From: Rhyzopertha dominica
Lineage: Eukaryota > Arthropoda > Insecta > Coleoptera > Bostrichidae
DNA: 64,000 bases
Direction: 5' to 3'
Assembly (NCBI GenBank): GCA_025024175.1
Contig: QCXZ01000042.1
Coordinates: 10,433,501 to 10,497,500 of the forward strand
The notes beneath the pieces were generated by a model. That model made no database searches and was not told where the DNA came from. It saw nothing but the letters and a program-made list of their open reading frames with translations. Made by a program: the position numbers and the translations under genes. Shown here piece by piece: positions 25,251 through 38,400 of this stretch. The number at the start of each line of letters is the position of its first letter. The stretch's first letter is position 1.

Positions 25251-25511
25251 AGGGTAGACGAATTTATGGCAGAGTTGGATATGTATTAGGGAATTGAAAA
25301 GGTGCAGTACACCGATGCCGTTCTTAATTCAAATTTTTGGTTTAGTCCGTGGCGGGAGAGTTGACAAAATTATTTTTGCCGTTTTGTTTCTTGGCGTACT
25401 GCACGTTTTCCGGTATGAACATTGTGGATTTGTATGTTACTGTTTTACTTCCTATGTGTTATTTAAATTTCGAAGTGTTTAGTGATAAAAGAAACCCGCC
25501 ATTGTCGTAAT

Positions 25512-25615
25512 TACACAAATACACAAAACACACACACACACACATACAGTTACACTTACACAAAATACACACACATAACACAATCGAACACATACACAAC
25601 ACGCACACACAGTGC
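25512..25615. repeat. Imperfect (AC)n microsatellite
   Basis: A run of ACACAC units interrupted by AT and TT bases inside the Limpet 3' UTR. The Cys-rich minus-strand frames over it (25459-25661) are low-complexity artefacts. Confidence 0.9.
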
Positions 25616-26250
25616 ACGAAATATAAATTTGTAGCAGCTGTATATCGACATGATAACACACACTATAAAAAAAGAACGTAAAGAAAGAAAAAACAAAAAA
25701 AAATGTAGGAATTTTTTTTAAGCGATTTAAGTGCCTATTTATTTTGATTTTAAACTTATTTTTTTATCGTTTTCCTACTTCGTAGGTTGTAAAAAATATG
25801 TGAATCGTAGGAATATTCTAAATTTTTGAAGACGTAATCAGTGGCCTTACATTTTTAAAGCTAGATGATAACTAATACACTTGTCCTTATTAATTGTAGA
25901 TATGTTATTGTACACAGGCTTTTTAAAGCATTTACGAGAAAAATGAGCAAATTTGGTGCTACACTGTAGTTGTAGTTTTGTTTTAGTTGTATATGTATTC
26001 TAGGTACATTAATTACATTAATTTTTAAATTACTGTTGCGTATTGTATGTATTTTATTTAACAATGTGAACGCTTATTACCCTTACATTTAACGAAATTG
26101 TTATTAATGTTATAATTGTTTAGATATTTAACATTATATTGTATAAATACCCATATTCTGTAACAAGTTTTTGGAATGTTAAATGTTACTGTTACGCTTT
26201 TAATATGATACAGGGCTTTGCTTTTAGGGATTTTGTTATAATATTTCAGA

Positions 26251-26256
26251 AATAAA
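26251..26256 (+). promoter_or_regulatory. Lmpt: Poly(A) signal of Limpet
   Basis: Canonical AATAAA about 1 kb after the stop codon, followed at 26272-26286 by a T-rich stretch. Confidence 0.65.
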
Positions 26257-26486
26257 CGGATTATCTAAACTGGTCTCATATTTTCTTTCAGGCCTAAATC
26301 ACTCGTTTAGAATGAATAATAAAAATATGGACATATAAAACAAAAGTTAATATGAACATGTTTCTTTACTGAAATATTCATCGAAAAAAATTTCTTGATA
26401 CCAGTGTTAAAATTTGGCCAAAATTTTTCACTTTGATTAATCCAAGTACTTTTTTTTTAATATTAAATGGACCTTATTTGAAGCAT

Positions 26487-29400
26487 TAAAGGGGTTATAG
26501 CCTTTGCTTTTTTGCAGTATTCGGTGGAAATTATTTTTGGCTCAGAATCGGCATACTGATGTATTTTGAGCTGTAGATTCCAAAAATGCAGTCAGAAATG
26601 AGCTAGGACGTCCTTTAGCTTAAATTTTGCAAACTGACCCTTCTACTCTAGGTCACTTTTCAGACGAACCGTTGCACCTAGAGAAAAACTGACACCACTC
26701 CGAAATGCAGCAGGTTCACATTACTAAATGAACATAAAATTAGCGTAATCGGAGACCATCAAGTTTCGAGGTGAAAAAAGAACAAAGGGGTTAGCCTTTG
26801 CTTTTTTGCAGTTTTCGGTGGAAATTATTTTTGGCTCAAAATCGGCATACTGATGTATTTTGAGCTGCCGATTCCAAAAATGCATTCAGAAATGAGCTAG
26901 GACGTCGGGAAATTAATTTTTCGTAAATTGAAAGTTCTACTCTAGGTCACTTTTCAGACGAACCGTTGCAGCTAGAGAAAAACTGACACCACTCCGAAAT
27001 GCAACAGGTTCACATTAGTAAATGAACATAAAATTAGCGTAATCGGAGACCATCAAGTCTCGAGGTGAAAAAAGAACAATAGCCTTTGCTTTTTTGCAGT
27101 TTTCGGTGGAAATTATTTTTGGATCAAAATCGGCATACTGATGTATTTTAAGATGTAGATTCCAAAAATGCAGTCAGAAATGAGCTAGGACGTCCGTTAG
27201 CTTAAATTTTGCAAACTGACCCTTCTACTCTAGGTCACTTTTCAGACGAACCGTTGCAGCTAGAGAAAAACTGACACCACTCCGAAATGCAGCAGGTTCA
27301 CATTAGTAAATGAACATAAATTTAGCGTAATCGGAGACCATCAAGTCTCGAGGTGAAAAAAAAACAAAGGGGTTAGCCTTTGCTTTTTTGCGGTTTTCGG
27401 TGGAAATTATTTTTTGCTCAAAATCGGCATACTGATGTATCTTGAGCTCCAGATTCCAAAAATGCAGTCAGAAATGAGCTAGGACGTCAGGAAATTTATT
27501 TTTTGCAAATTGACCCTTTTACTCTAGGTCACTTTTCAGACGAACCGTTGCAGCTAGAGAAAAACTGACACCACTCCGAAATGCAGCAGGTTCACATTAG
27601 TAAATGAACATAAAATTAGCGTAATCGGAGACCATCAAGTCTCGAGGTGAAAAAAGAACAAAGGGGTTAGCCTTTGCTTTTTTGCAGTTTTCGGTGGAAA
27701 TTATTTTTGGCTCAAAATCGGCATACTGATGTATTTTAAGCTGTAGATTCCAAAAATGCAGTCAGAAATGAGCTAGGACGTCCGTTAGCTTAAATTTTGC
27801 AAACTGACCCTTCTACTCTAGGTCACTTTTCAGACGAACCGTTGCAGCTAGAGTAAAACTGACACCACTCCGAAATGCAGCAGGTTCACATTAGTAAATG
27901 AACATAAAATTAGCGTAATCGGAGACCATCAAGTCTCGAGGTGAAAAAAGAACAAAGGGGTTAGCCTTTGCTTTTTTGCAGTTTTCGGTGGAAATTATTT
28001 TGGCTCAAAATCGGCATACTGATGTATTTTAAGCTGTAGATTCCAAAATGCATTCAGAAATGAGCTAGGACGTCCGTTAGGTTAAATTTTGCAATCTGAC
28101 CCTTCTACTCTAGGTCACTTTTCAGACGAACCGTTGCAGCTAGAGAAAAACTGACACCACTCCGAAATGCAGCAGGTTCACATTAGTAAATGAACATAAA
28201 ATTAGCGTAATCGGAGACCATCAAGTCTCGAGGTGAAAAAAGAACAATAGCCTTTGCTTTTTTGCAGTTTTCGGTGGAAATTATTTTTGGCTCAAAATCG
28301 GCATACTGATGTATTTTAGGCTGTAGATTCCAAAAATGCAGTCAGAAATGAGCTAGGACGTCCGTTAGCTTAAATTTTGCAAACTGACCCTTCTACTCTA
28401 GGTCACTTTTCAGACGAACCGTTGCAGCTAGAGAAAAACTGACACCACTCCGAAATGCAGCAGGTTCACATTAGTAAATGAACATAAAATTAGCGTAATC
28501 GGAGACCATCAAGTCTCGAGGTGAAAAAAAACAAAGGGGTTAGCCTTTGCTTTTTTGCGGTTTTCGGTGGAAATTATTTTTTGCTCAAAATCGGCATACT
28601 GATGTATCTTGAGCTCCAGATTCCAAAAATGCAGTCAGAAATGAGCTAGGACGTCAGGAAATTTATTTTTTGCAAATTGACCCTTCTACTCTAGGTCACT
28701 TTTCAGACGAACTGTTGCAGCTAGAGACCAACTGACACCACTCCGAAATAAAGCAGGTCCACATTAGTAAATGAACATAAAATTAGCGTAATCGGAGACC
28801 ATCAAGTCTCGAGGTGAAAAAAAGAACAAAGGGGTTGTTAGCCTTTGCTTTTTTGCAGTTTTCGGTGGAAATTATTTTTGGCTCAAAATCGGCATACTGA
28901 TGTATTTTAAGCTGCAGATTCCAAAAATGCAGTCAGAAATGAGCTAGGGACGTCCGTTAGCTTAAATTTTGCAAAACTGACCCTTCTACTCTAGGTCACT
29001 TTTCAGACGAAACCGTTGCAGCTAGAGAAAAACTGACACCACTCCGAAATGCAGCAGGTTCACATTAGTAAATGAACATAAAATTAGCGTAATCGGAGAC
29101 CATCAAGTCTCGAGATGAAAAAAAAACAAAGGGGTTAGCCTTTGCTTTTTTGCGGTTTTCGGTGGAAATTATTTTTGCTCAAAATCGGCATACTGATGTA
29201 TCTTGAGCTCCAGATTCCAAAAATGCAGTCAGAAATGAGCTAGGACGTCAGGAAATTTATTTTTTGCAAATTGTCCCTTCTACTCTAGGTCACTTTTCAG
29301 ACGAACTGTTGCAGCTAGAGACCAACTGACACCACTCCGAAATAAAGCAGGTCCACATTAGTAAATGAACATAAAATTAGCGTAATCCGAGACCATCAAG

Positions 29401-32400
29401 TCTCGAGGTGAAAAAAGAACAAAGGGGTTAGCCTTTGCTTTTTTGCAGTTTTCGGTGGAAATTATTTTTGGCTCAAAATCGGCATACTGATGTATTTTAA
29501 GCTGCAGATTCCAAAAATGCAGTCAGAAATGAGCTACGGACGTCCGTTAGCTTAAATTTTGCAAACTGACCCTTCTACTCTAGGTCACTTTTCAGACGAA
29601 CCGTTGCAGCTAGAGAAAAACTGACACCACTCCGAAATGCAGCTGGTTCACATTAGTAAATGAACATAAAATTAGCGTAATCGGAGACCATCAAGTCTCG
29701 AGGTGAAAAAAGAACAAAGGGGTTAGCCTTTGCTTTTTTGCAGTTTTCGGTGGAAATTATTTTTGGCTCAAAATCGGCATACTGATGTATTTTAAGCTGT
29801 AGATTCCAAAAATGCAGTCAGAAATGAGCTAGGACGTCAGGAAATTTATTTTTTGCAAATTGTCCCTTCTACTCTAGGTCACTTTTCAGACGAACTGTTG
29901 CAGCTAGAGACCAACTGACACCACTCCGAAATAAAGCAGGTCCACATTAGTAAATGAACATAAAATTAGCGTAATCGGAGACCATCAAGACTCGAGGTGA
30001 AAAAAGAACAAAGGGGTTAGCCTTTGCTTTTTTGCAGTTTTCGGTGGAAATTATTTTTGGCTCAAAATCGGCATACTGATGTATTTTAAGCTGTAGATTC
30101 CAAAAATGCAGTCAGAAATGAGCTAGGACGTCCGTTAGCTTAAATTTTGCAAACTGACCCTTCTACTCTAGGTCACTTTTCAGACGAACCGTTGCAGCTA
30201 GAGAAAAACTGACACCACTCCGAAATGCAGCAGGTTCACATTAGTAAATGAACATAAAATTAGCGTAATCGGAGACCATCAAGTCTCGAGGTGAAAAAAG
30301 AACAAAGGGGTTAGCCTTTGCTTTTTTGCAGTTTTCGGTGGAAATTATTTTTGGCTCAAAATCGGCATACTGATGTATTTTAAGCTGTAGATTCCAAAAA
30401 TGCAGTCAGAAATGAGGCTAGGACGTCCGTTAGCTTAAATTTTGCAAACTGACCCTTCTACTCTAGGTCACTTTTCAGACGAACCGTTGCAGCTAGAGAA
30501 AAACTGACACCACTCCGAAATGCAGCAGGTTCACATTAGTAAATGAACATAAAATTAGCGTAATCGGAGACCATCAAGTCTCGAGGTGAAAAAAGAACAA
30601 AGGGGTTAGCCTTTGCTTTTTTGCAGTTTTCGGTGGAAATTATTTTTGGCTCAAATCGGCATACTGATGTATTTTAAGCTGTAGATTCCAAAAATGCAGT
30701 CAGAAATGAGCTAGGACGTCCGTTAGCTTAAATTTTGCAAACTGACCCTTCTACTCTAGGTCACTTTTCAGACGAACCGTTGCAGCTAGAGAAAAACTGA
30801 CACCACTCCGAAATGCAGCAGGTTCACATTAGTAAATGAACATAAAATTAGCGTAATCGGAGACCATCAAGTCTCGAGGTGAAAAAAGAACAAAGGGGTT
30901 AGCCTTTGCTTTTTTGCAGTTTTCGGTGGAAATTATTTTTGGCTCAAAATCGGCATACTGATGTATTTTAAGCTGTAGATTCCAAAAATGCAGTCAGAAA
31001 TGAGCTAGGACGTCCGTTAGCTTAAATTTTGCAAACTGACCCTTCTACTCTAGGTCACTTTTCAGACGAACCGTTGCAGCTAGAGAAAAACTGACACCAC
31101 TCCGAAATGCAGCAGGTTCACATTAGTAAATGAACATAAAATTAGCGTAATCGGAGACCATCAAGTCTCGAGGTGAAAAAAGAACAAAGGGGTTAGCCTT
31201 TGCTTTTTTGCAGTTTTCGGTGGAAATTATTTTTGGCTCAAAATCGGCATACTGATGTATTTTAAGCTGTAGATTCCAAAAATGCAGTCAGAAATGAGCT
31301 AGGACGTCCGTTAGCTTAAATTTTGCAAACTGACCCTTCTACTCTAGGTCACTTTTCAGACGAACCGTTGCAGCTAGAGAAAAACTGACACCACTCCGAA
31401 ATGCAGCAGGTTCACATTAGTAAATGAACATAAAATTAGCGTAATCGGAGACCATCAAGTCTCGAGGTGAAAAAAGAACAAAGGGGTTTAGCCTTTGCTT
31501 TTTTGCAGTTTTCGGTGGAAATTATTTTTGGCTCAAAATCGGCATACTGATGTATTTTAAGCTGTAGATTCCAAAAATGCAGTCAGAAATGAGCTAGGAC
31601 GTCCGTTAGCTTAAATTTTGCAAACTGACCCTTCTACTCTAGGTCACTTTTCAGACGAACCGTTGCAGCTAGAGAAAAACTGACACCACTCCGAAATGCA
31701 GCAGGTTCACATTAGTAAATGAACATAAAATTAGCGTAATCGGAGACCATCAAGTCTCGAGGTGAAAAAAGAACAAAGGGGTTAGCCTTTGCTTTTTTGC
31801 AGTTTTCGGTGGAAATTATTTTTGGCTCAAAATCGGCATACTGATGTATTTTAAGCTGTAGATTCCAAAAATGCAGTCAGAAATGAGCTAGGACGTCCGT
31901 TAGCTTAAATTTTGCAAACTGACCCTTCTACTCTAGGTCACTTTTCAGACGAACCGTTGCAGCTAGAGAAAAACTGACACCACTCCGAAATGCAGCAGGT
32001 TCACATTAGTAAATGAACATAAAATTAGCGTAATCGGAGACCATCAAGTCTCGAGGTGAAAAAAGAACAAAGGGGTTAGCCTTTGCTTTTTTGCAGTTTT
32101 TCGGTGGAAATTATTTTTGGCTCAAAATCGGCATACTGATGTATTTTAAGCTGTAGATTCCAAAAATGCAGTCAGAAATGAGCTAGGACGTCCGTTAGCT
32201 TAAATTTTGCAAACTGACCCTTCTACTCTAGGTCACTTTTCAGACGAACCGTTGCAGCTAGAGAAAAACTGACACCACTCCGAAATGCAGCAGGTTCACA
32301 TTAGTAAATGAACATAAAATTAGCGTAATCGGAGACCATCAAGTCTCGAGGTGAAAAAAGAACAAAGGGGTTAGCCTTTGCTTTTTTGCAGTTTTCGGTG

Positions 32401-35400
32401 GAAATTATTTTTGGCTCAAAATCGGCATACTGATGTATTTTAAGCTGTAGATTCCAAAAATGCAGTCAGAAATGAGCTAGGACGTCCGTTAGCTTAAATT
32501 TTGCAAACTGACCCTTCTACTCTAGGTCACTTTTCAGACGAACCGTTGCAGCTAGAGAAAAACTGACACCACTCCGAAATGCAGCAGGTTCACATTAGTA
32601 AATGAACATAAAATTAGCGTAATCGGAGACCATCAAGTCTCGAGGTGAAAAAAGAACAAAGGGGTTAGCCTTTGCTTCTTTGCAGTTTTCGGTGGAAATT
32701 ATTTTTGGCTCAAAATCGGCATACTGATGTATTTTAAGCTGTAGATTCCAAAAATGCAGTCAGAAATGAGCTAGGACGTCCGTTAGCTTAAATTTTGCAA
32801 ACTGACCCTTCTACTCTAGGTCACTTTTCAGACGAACCGTTGCAGCTAGAGAAAAACTGACACCACTCCGAAATGCAGCAGGTTCACATTAGTAAATGAA
32901 CATAAAATTAGCGTAATCGGAGACCATCAAGTCTCGAGGTGAAAAAAGAACAAAGGGGTTAGTCTTTGCTTTTTTGCAGTTTTCGGTGGAAATTATTTTT
33001 GGCTCAAAATCGGCATACTGATGTATTTTAAGCTGTAGATTCCAAAAATGCAGTCAGAAATGAGCTAGGACGTCCGTTAGCTTAAATTTTTGCAAACTGA
33101 CCCTTCTACTCTAGGTCACTTTTCAGACGAACCGTTGCAGCTAGAGAAAAACTGACACCACTCCGAAATGCAGCAGGTTCACATTAGTAAATGAACATAA
33201 AATTAGCGTAATCGGAGACCATCAAGTCTCGAGGTGAAAAAGAACAAAGGGGTTAGCCTTTGCTTTTTTGCAGTTTTCGGTGGAAATTATTTTTTGGCTC
33301 AAAATCGGCATACTGATGTATCTTGAGCTCAAGATTCCAAAAATGCAGTCAGAAATGAGCTAGGACGTCCGGAAATTTATTTTTTGCAAATTGACCCTTC
33401 TACTCTAGGTCAACTTTTCAGACGAACCTGTTGCAGCTAGAGACCAAACTGACACCACTCCGAAATAAAGCAGGTCCACATTAGTAAATGAACATAAAAT
33501 TAGCGTAATCGGAGACCATCAAGTCTCGAGGTGAAAAAAGAACAAAGGGGTTAGCCTTTGCTTTTTTGCAGTTTTCGGTGGAAATTATTTTTGGCTCAAA
33601 ATCGGCATACTGATGTATTTAAGCTGTAGATTCCAAAAATGCAGTCAGAAATGAGCTAGGACGTCCGTTAGCTTAAATTTTGCAAACTGACCCTTCTACT
33701 CTCTAGGTCACTTTTCAGACGAACCGTTGCAGCTAGAGAAAACTGACACCACTCCGAAATGCAGCAGGTCACATTAGTAAATGAACATAAAATTAGCGTA
33801 ATCGGAGACCATCAAGTCTCGAGGTGAANNNNNNNNNNNNNNNNNNNNNNNNNNNNNNNNNNNNNNNNNNNNNNNNNNNNNNNNNNNNNNNNNNNNNNNN
33901 NNNNNNNNNNNNNNNNNNNNNNNNNNNNCAAAGGGGTTAGCCTTTGCTTTTTTGCAGTTTTCGGTGGAAATTATTTTTGGCTCAAAATCGGCATACTGAT
34001 GTATTTTAAGCTGTAAGATTCCAAAAATGCAGTCAGAAATGAGCTAGGACGTCCGTTAGCTTAAATTTTGCAAACTGACCCTTCTACTCTAGGTCACTTT
34101 TCAGACGAACCGTTGCAGCTAGAGAAAAACTGACACCACTCCGAAATGCAGCAGGTTCACATTAGTAAATGAAACATAAAATTAGCGTAATCGGAGACAT
34201 CAAGTCTCGAGGTGAAAAAAAGAACAAAGGGGTTAGCCTTGCTTTTTTGCAGTTTTCGGTGGAAATTATTTTTGGCTCAAATCGGCATACTGATCGTATT
34301 TTAGCTTGTAGATTCCAAAAATGCAAGTCAGAAATGAGCCTAGGACGGTCCGGTTAGCTTTAAAGTTTTTGCAAACTGACCCCCTTCTACTCTAGGTCAC
34401 TTTTCAGACGAACGTTGCAGCTAGAGAAAAACTGACACCACTCCCGAATGCAGCAGGTTCACATTAGTAAATGAACATAAAATTAGCGTAATCGGAGACC
34501 ATCAAGTCCTCGAGGTGAAAAAAGAACAAAGGGGTTAGCCTTTGCTTTTTTGCAGTTTTCGGGTGGAAATTATTTTTGGCTCAAATCGGCATACTGATGT
34601 ATTTAAGCTGTAGATTCAAAAATGCAGTCCAGAAAATGAGCTAGGACGTCCGTTAGCTAAATTTTGCAAACTGACCCTTCTACTCTAGGTCACTTTTCAG
34701 ACGAACCGTTGCAGCTAGAGAAAAACTGACACCATGCCGAATGCCAGCAGGTTCACATTAGTAAATGAACATAAATTAGCGTAATCGGAGACCATCAAGT
34801 CTCGAGGTGAAAAAAGAACAAAGGGTGTTAGCCTTTGCTTTTTTGCAGTTTTCGGTGGAAATTATTTTTGGCTCAAAATCGGCATACTGATGTATTTTAG
34901 CTGTAGATTCCAAAAATGCAAGTCAGAAATGAGCTAGGACGTCCGTTACTTTAATTTTTTGCAAATCTGACCCTTCTACTCTAGGTCACTTTTCAGACGA
35001 CCGTTGCAGCTAGAGAAAAATGAACACCACTCCGAAATGCAGCAGGTTCCACATTAGTAAATGAACATAAAATTCAGCGTAATCGGAGACCCATCAAGTC
35101 TCGAGGTGAAAAAAGAACAAAGGGGTTAGCCTTTGCTTTTTTGCAGTTTTCGGTGGAAATTATTTTTTGGCTCAAAATCGGCATACTGATGTATTTTTAA
35201 GCTGTAGATCCAAAATATGCAGTCAGAAATGAGCTAGGACGTCCCGTTAGCTTAAATTTTGCAAACTGAACCCTTCTACTCTAGGTCACTTTTCAGACGA
35301 ACCGTTGCAGCTAGAAGAAAACTGACACCACTGCCGAAATGCAGCAGGTTCACATTAGTAAATGAACATAAAATTAGCGTAATCGGAGACCATCAAGTCT

Positions 35401-38400
35401 CGAGGTGAAAAAAGAACAAAGGGGGTTAGCTTTGCTTTTTTGCAGTTTTCGGTGGGAAATTTATTTTTGGCTCAAAATCGGCATACTGATGTATTTTAAG
35501 CTGTAGATTCCAAAAATGCAGTCAGAAATGAGCTAGGACGTCCGTTAGCTTTAAATTTTGCAAACTGACCCTTCTACTCTAGGTCACTTTTCAAGACGAA
35601 CCGTTGCAGCTAGAGAAAAACTGACACCACTCGAAATGCAGCAGGTTCACATAAGTAAATGAACATAAAATTAGCGTAATCGGAGACCATCAAGTCTCGA
35701 GGTGAAAAAAGAACAAAGGGGTTAGCCTTTGCTTTTTTGCAGTTTTCGGTGGGAAATTATTTTTGGCTCAAAATCGGCATACTGATGTATTTTAAGCTGT
35801 AGATTCCAAAAAATGCAGTCAGAAATGAGCTAGGACGTCCGTTAGCTTAAATTTTTGCAAACTGACCCTTCTACTCTAGGTCACTTTTCAGACGAACCGT
35901 TGCCCAGCTAGAGAAAAATGACACCACTCCGAAATGCAGCAGGTTACATTAGTAAATGAACATAAAATTAGCGTAAATCGGAGACCATCAAGTCTCGAGG
36001 TGAAAAAAGAACAAAGGGGTTAGCCTTTGCTTTTTTGCAGTTTTCGGTGGAAATTATTTTTGGCTCAAAATCGGCATACTGATGTATTTTAAGCTGTAGA
36101 TTCCAAAAATGCAGTCAGAAAATGAGCTAGGAACGTCCGTTAGCTTAAATTTTGCAAACTGACCCTTCTACTCTAGGTCACTTTTCAGACGAACCGTTGC
36201 AGCTAGAGAAAACTGACACCACTCGAAATGCAGCAGGTTCACATTAGTAAATGAACATAAAATTAGCGTAATCGGAGACCTATCAAAGTCTCGAGGTGAA
36301 AAAGAACGAAGGGGTTAGCCGTTGCTTTTTTGCAGTTTTCGGTGGAAATTATTTTTGGCTCAAAATCGGCATACTGATGTATTTTAAGCTGTAGATTCCA
36401 AAAATGCAGTCAGAAATGAGCTAGGACGTCCCTTAGCTTAAATTTTGCAAACTGACCCTTTCTACTCTAGGTCACTTTTCAGACGAACCGTTGCAGCTAG
36501 AGAAAAACTGACACCACTCCGAAATGCAGCAGGTTCACATTAGTAAATGAACATAAAATTAGCGAATCGGAGACCATCAAGTCTCGAGGTGAAAAAAGAA
36601 CAAAGGGGTTAGCCTTTGCTTTTTTGCAGTTTTCGGTGGAAATTATTTTTGGCTCAAAATCGGCATACTGATGTATTTTAAGCTGTAGATTCCAAAAATG
36701 CAGTCAGAAATGAGCTAGGACGTCCGTTAGCTTAAATTTTGGCAAACTGACCCTTCTACTCTAAGGTCACTTTTCAGACGAACCGTTGCAGCTAGAGAAA
36801 AACTGACACCACTCCGAAATGCAGCAGGTTCAACATTAGTAAATGAACATAAAATTAGCGTAATCGGAGACCATTCAAGTCTCGAGGTGAAAAAAGAACA
36901 AAGGGGTTAGCCTTTGCTTTTTTGCAGTTTTCGGTGGAAATTATTTTTGGCTCAAAAATCGGCATACTGATGTATTTTAAGCTGTAGATTCCAAAAATGC
37001 AGTCAGAAATGAGCTAGGACGTCCGTTAGCTTAAATTTTGCAAACTGACCCTTCTACTCTAGGTCACTTTTCAGACGAACCGTTGCAGCTAGAGAAAAAC
37101 TGACACCACTCCCGAAATGCAGCAGGTTCACATTAGTAAATGAACATAAAATTAGCGTAATCGAGACCATCAAGTCTCGAGGTGAAAAAAGAACAAAGGG
37201 GTTAGCCTTTGCTATTTTTGCAGTTTTCGGTGGAAATTATTTTTGGCTCAAAATCGGCATACTGATGTATTTTAAGCTGTAGATTCCAAAAATGCAGTCA
37301 GAAATGAGCTAGGACGTCCGTTAGCTTAAATTTTGCAAACTGACCCTTCTACTCTAGGTCACTTCTCAGACGAACCGTTGCAGCTAGAGAAAAACTGACA
37401 CCACTCCGAAATGCAGCAGGTTCACATTAGTAAATGAACATAAAATTAGCGTAATCGGAGACCATCAAGTCTCGAGGTGAAAAAAGAACAAAGGGGTTAG
37501 CCTTTGCTTTTTTGCAGTTTTCGGTGGAAATTATTTTTGGCTCAAAATCGGCATACTGATGTATTTTAAGCTGTAGATTCCAAAAATGCAGTCAGAAATG
37601 AGCTAGGACGTCCATTAGCTTAAATTTTGCAAACTGACCCTTCTACTCTAGGTCACTGTTCAGACGAACCGTTGCAGCTAGAGAAAAACTGACACCACTC
37701 CGAAATGCAGCAGGTTCACATTAGTAAATGAACATAATATTAGCGAAATCGGAGACCATCAAGTCTCGAGGTGAAAAAAGAACAAAGGGTGTTAGCCTTT
37801 GCTTTTTTGCAGTTTTCGGTGGAAATTATTTTTGGCTCAAAATCGGCATACTGATGTATTTTAAGCTGTAGATTCCAAAAATGCAGTCAGAAATGAGCTA
37901 GGACGTCCGTTGGCTTAAATTTTGCAAACTGACCCTTCTACTCTAGGTCACTTTTCAGACGAACCGTTGCAGCTAGAGAAAAACTGACACCACTCCGAAA
38001 TGCAGCAAGTTCACATTAGTAAATGAACATAAAATTAGCGTAATCGGAGACCATCAAGTCGCGAGGTGAAAAAAGAACAAAGGGGTTAGCCTTTGCTATT
38101 TTGCAGTTTTCGGTGGAAATTATTTTTGGCTCAAAATCGGCATACTGATGTATTTTAAGCTGTAGATTCCAAAAATGCAGTCAGAAATGAGCTAGGACGT
38201 CCGTTAGCTTAAATTTTGCAAACTGACCCTTCTACTCTAGGTCACTTTTCAGACGAACCGTTGCAGCTAGAGAAAAACTGACACCACTCCGAAATGCAGC
38301 AGGTTCACATTAGTAAATGAACATAAAATTAGCGTAATCGGAGACCATCAAGTCTCGAGGTGAATAAAGAACAAAGGGGTTAGCCTTTGCTTTTTTGCAG

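Larger units (their letters stand above)
25251..26275 (+). other. Lmpt: Limpet 3' UTR
   Basis: About 1 kb of non-coding sequence between the stop codon and the AATAAA signal at 26251. It contains an (AC)n-type microsatellite. Confidence 0.7.

Noticed and set aside
25459..25661. Cys-rich minus-strand frames over the Limpet 3' UTR
   Set aside because: They arise from the (AC)n microsatellite read as Cys/Val repeats.
34169..34357. 62-codon frame within the satellite, with a similar one at 41914-42102
   Set aside because: Both are single-monomer chance frames. They are absent from nearly all other copies and depend on indels, so they are not genes.
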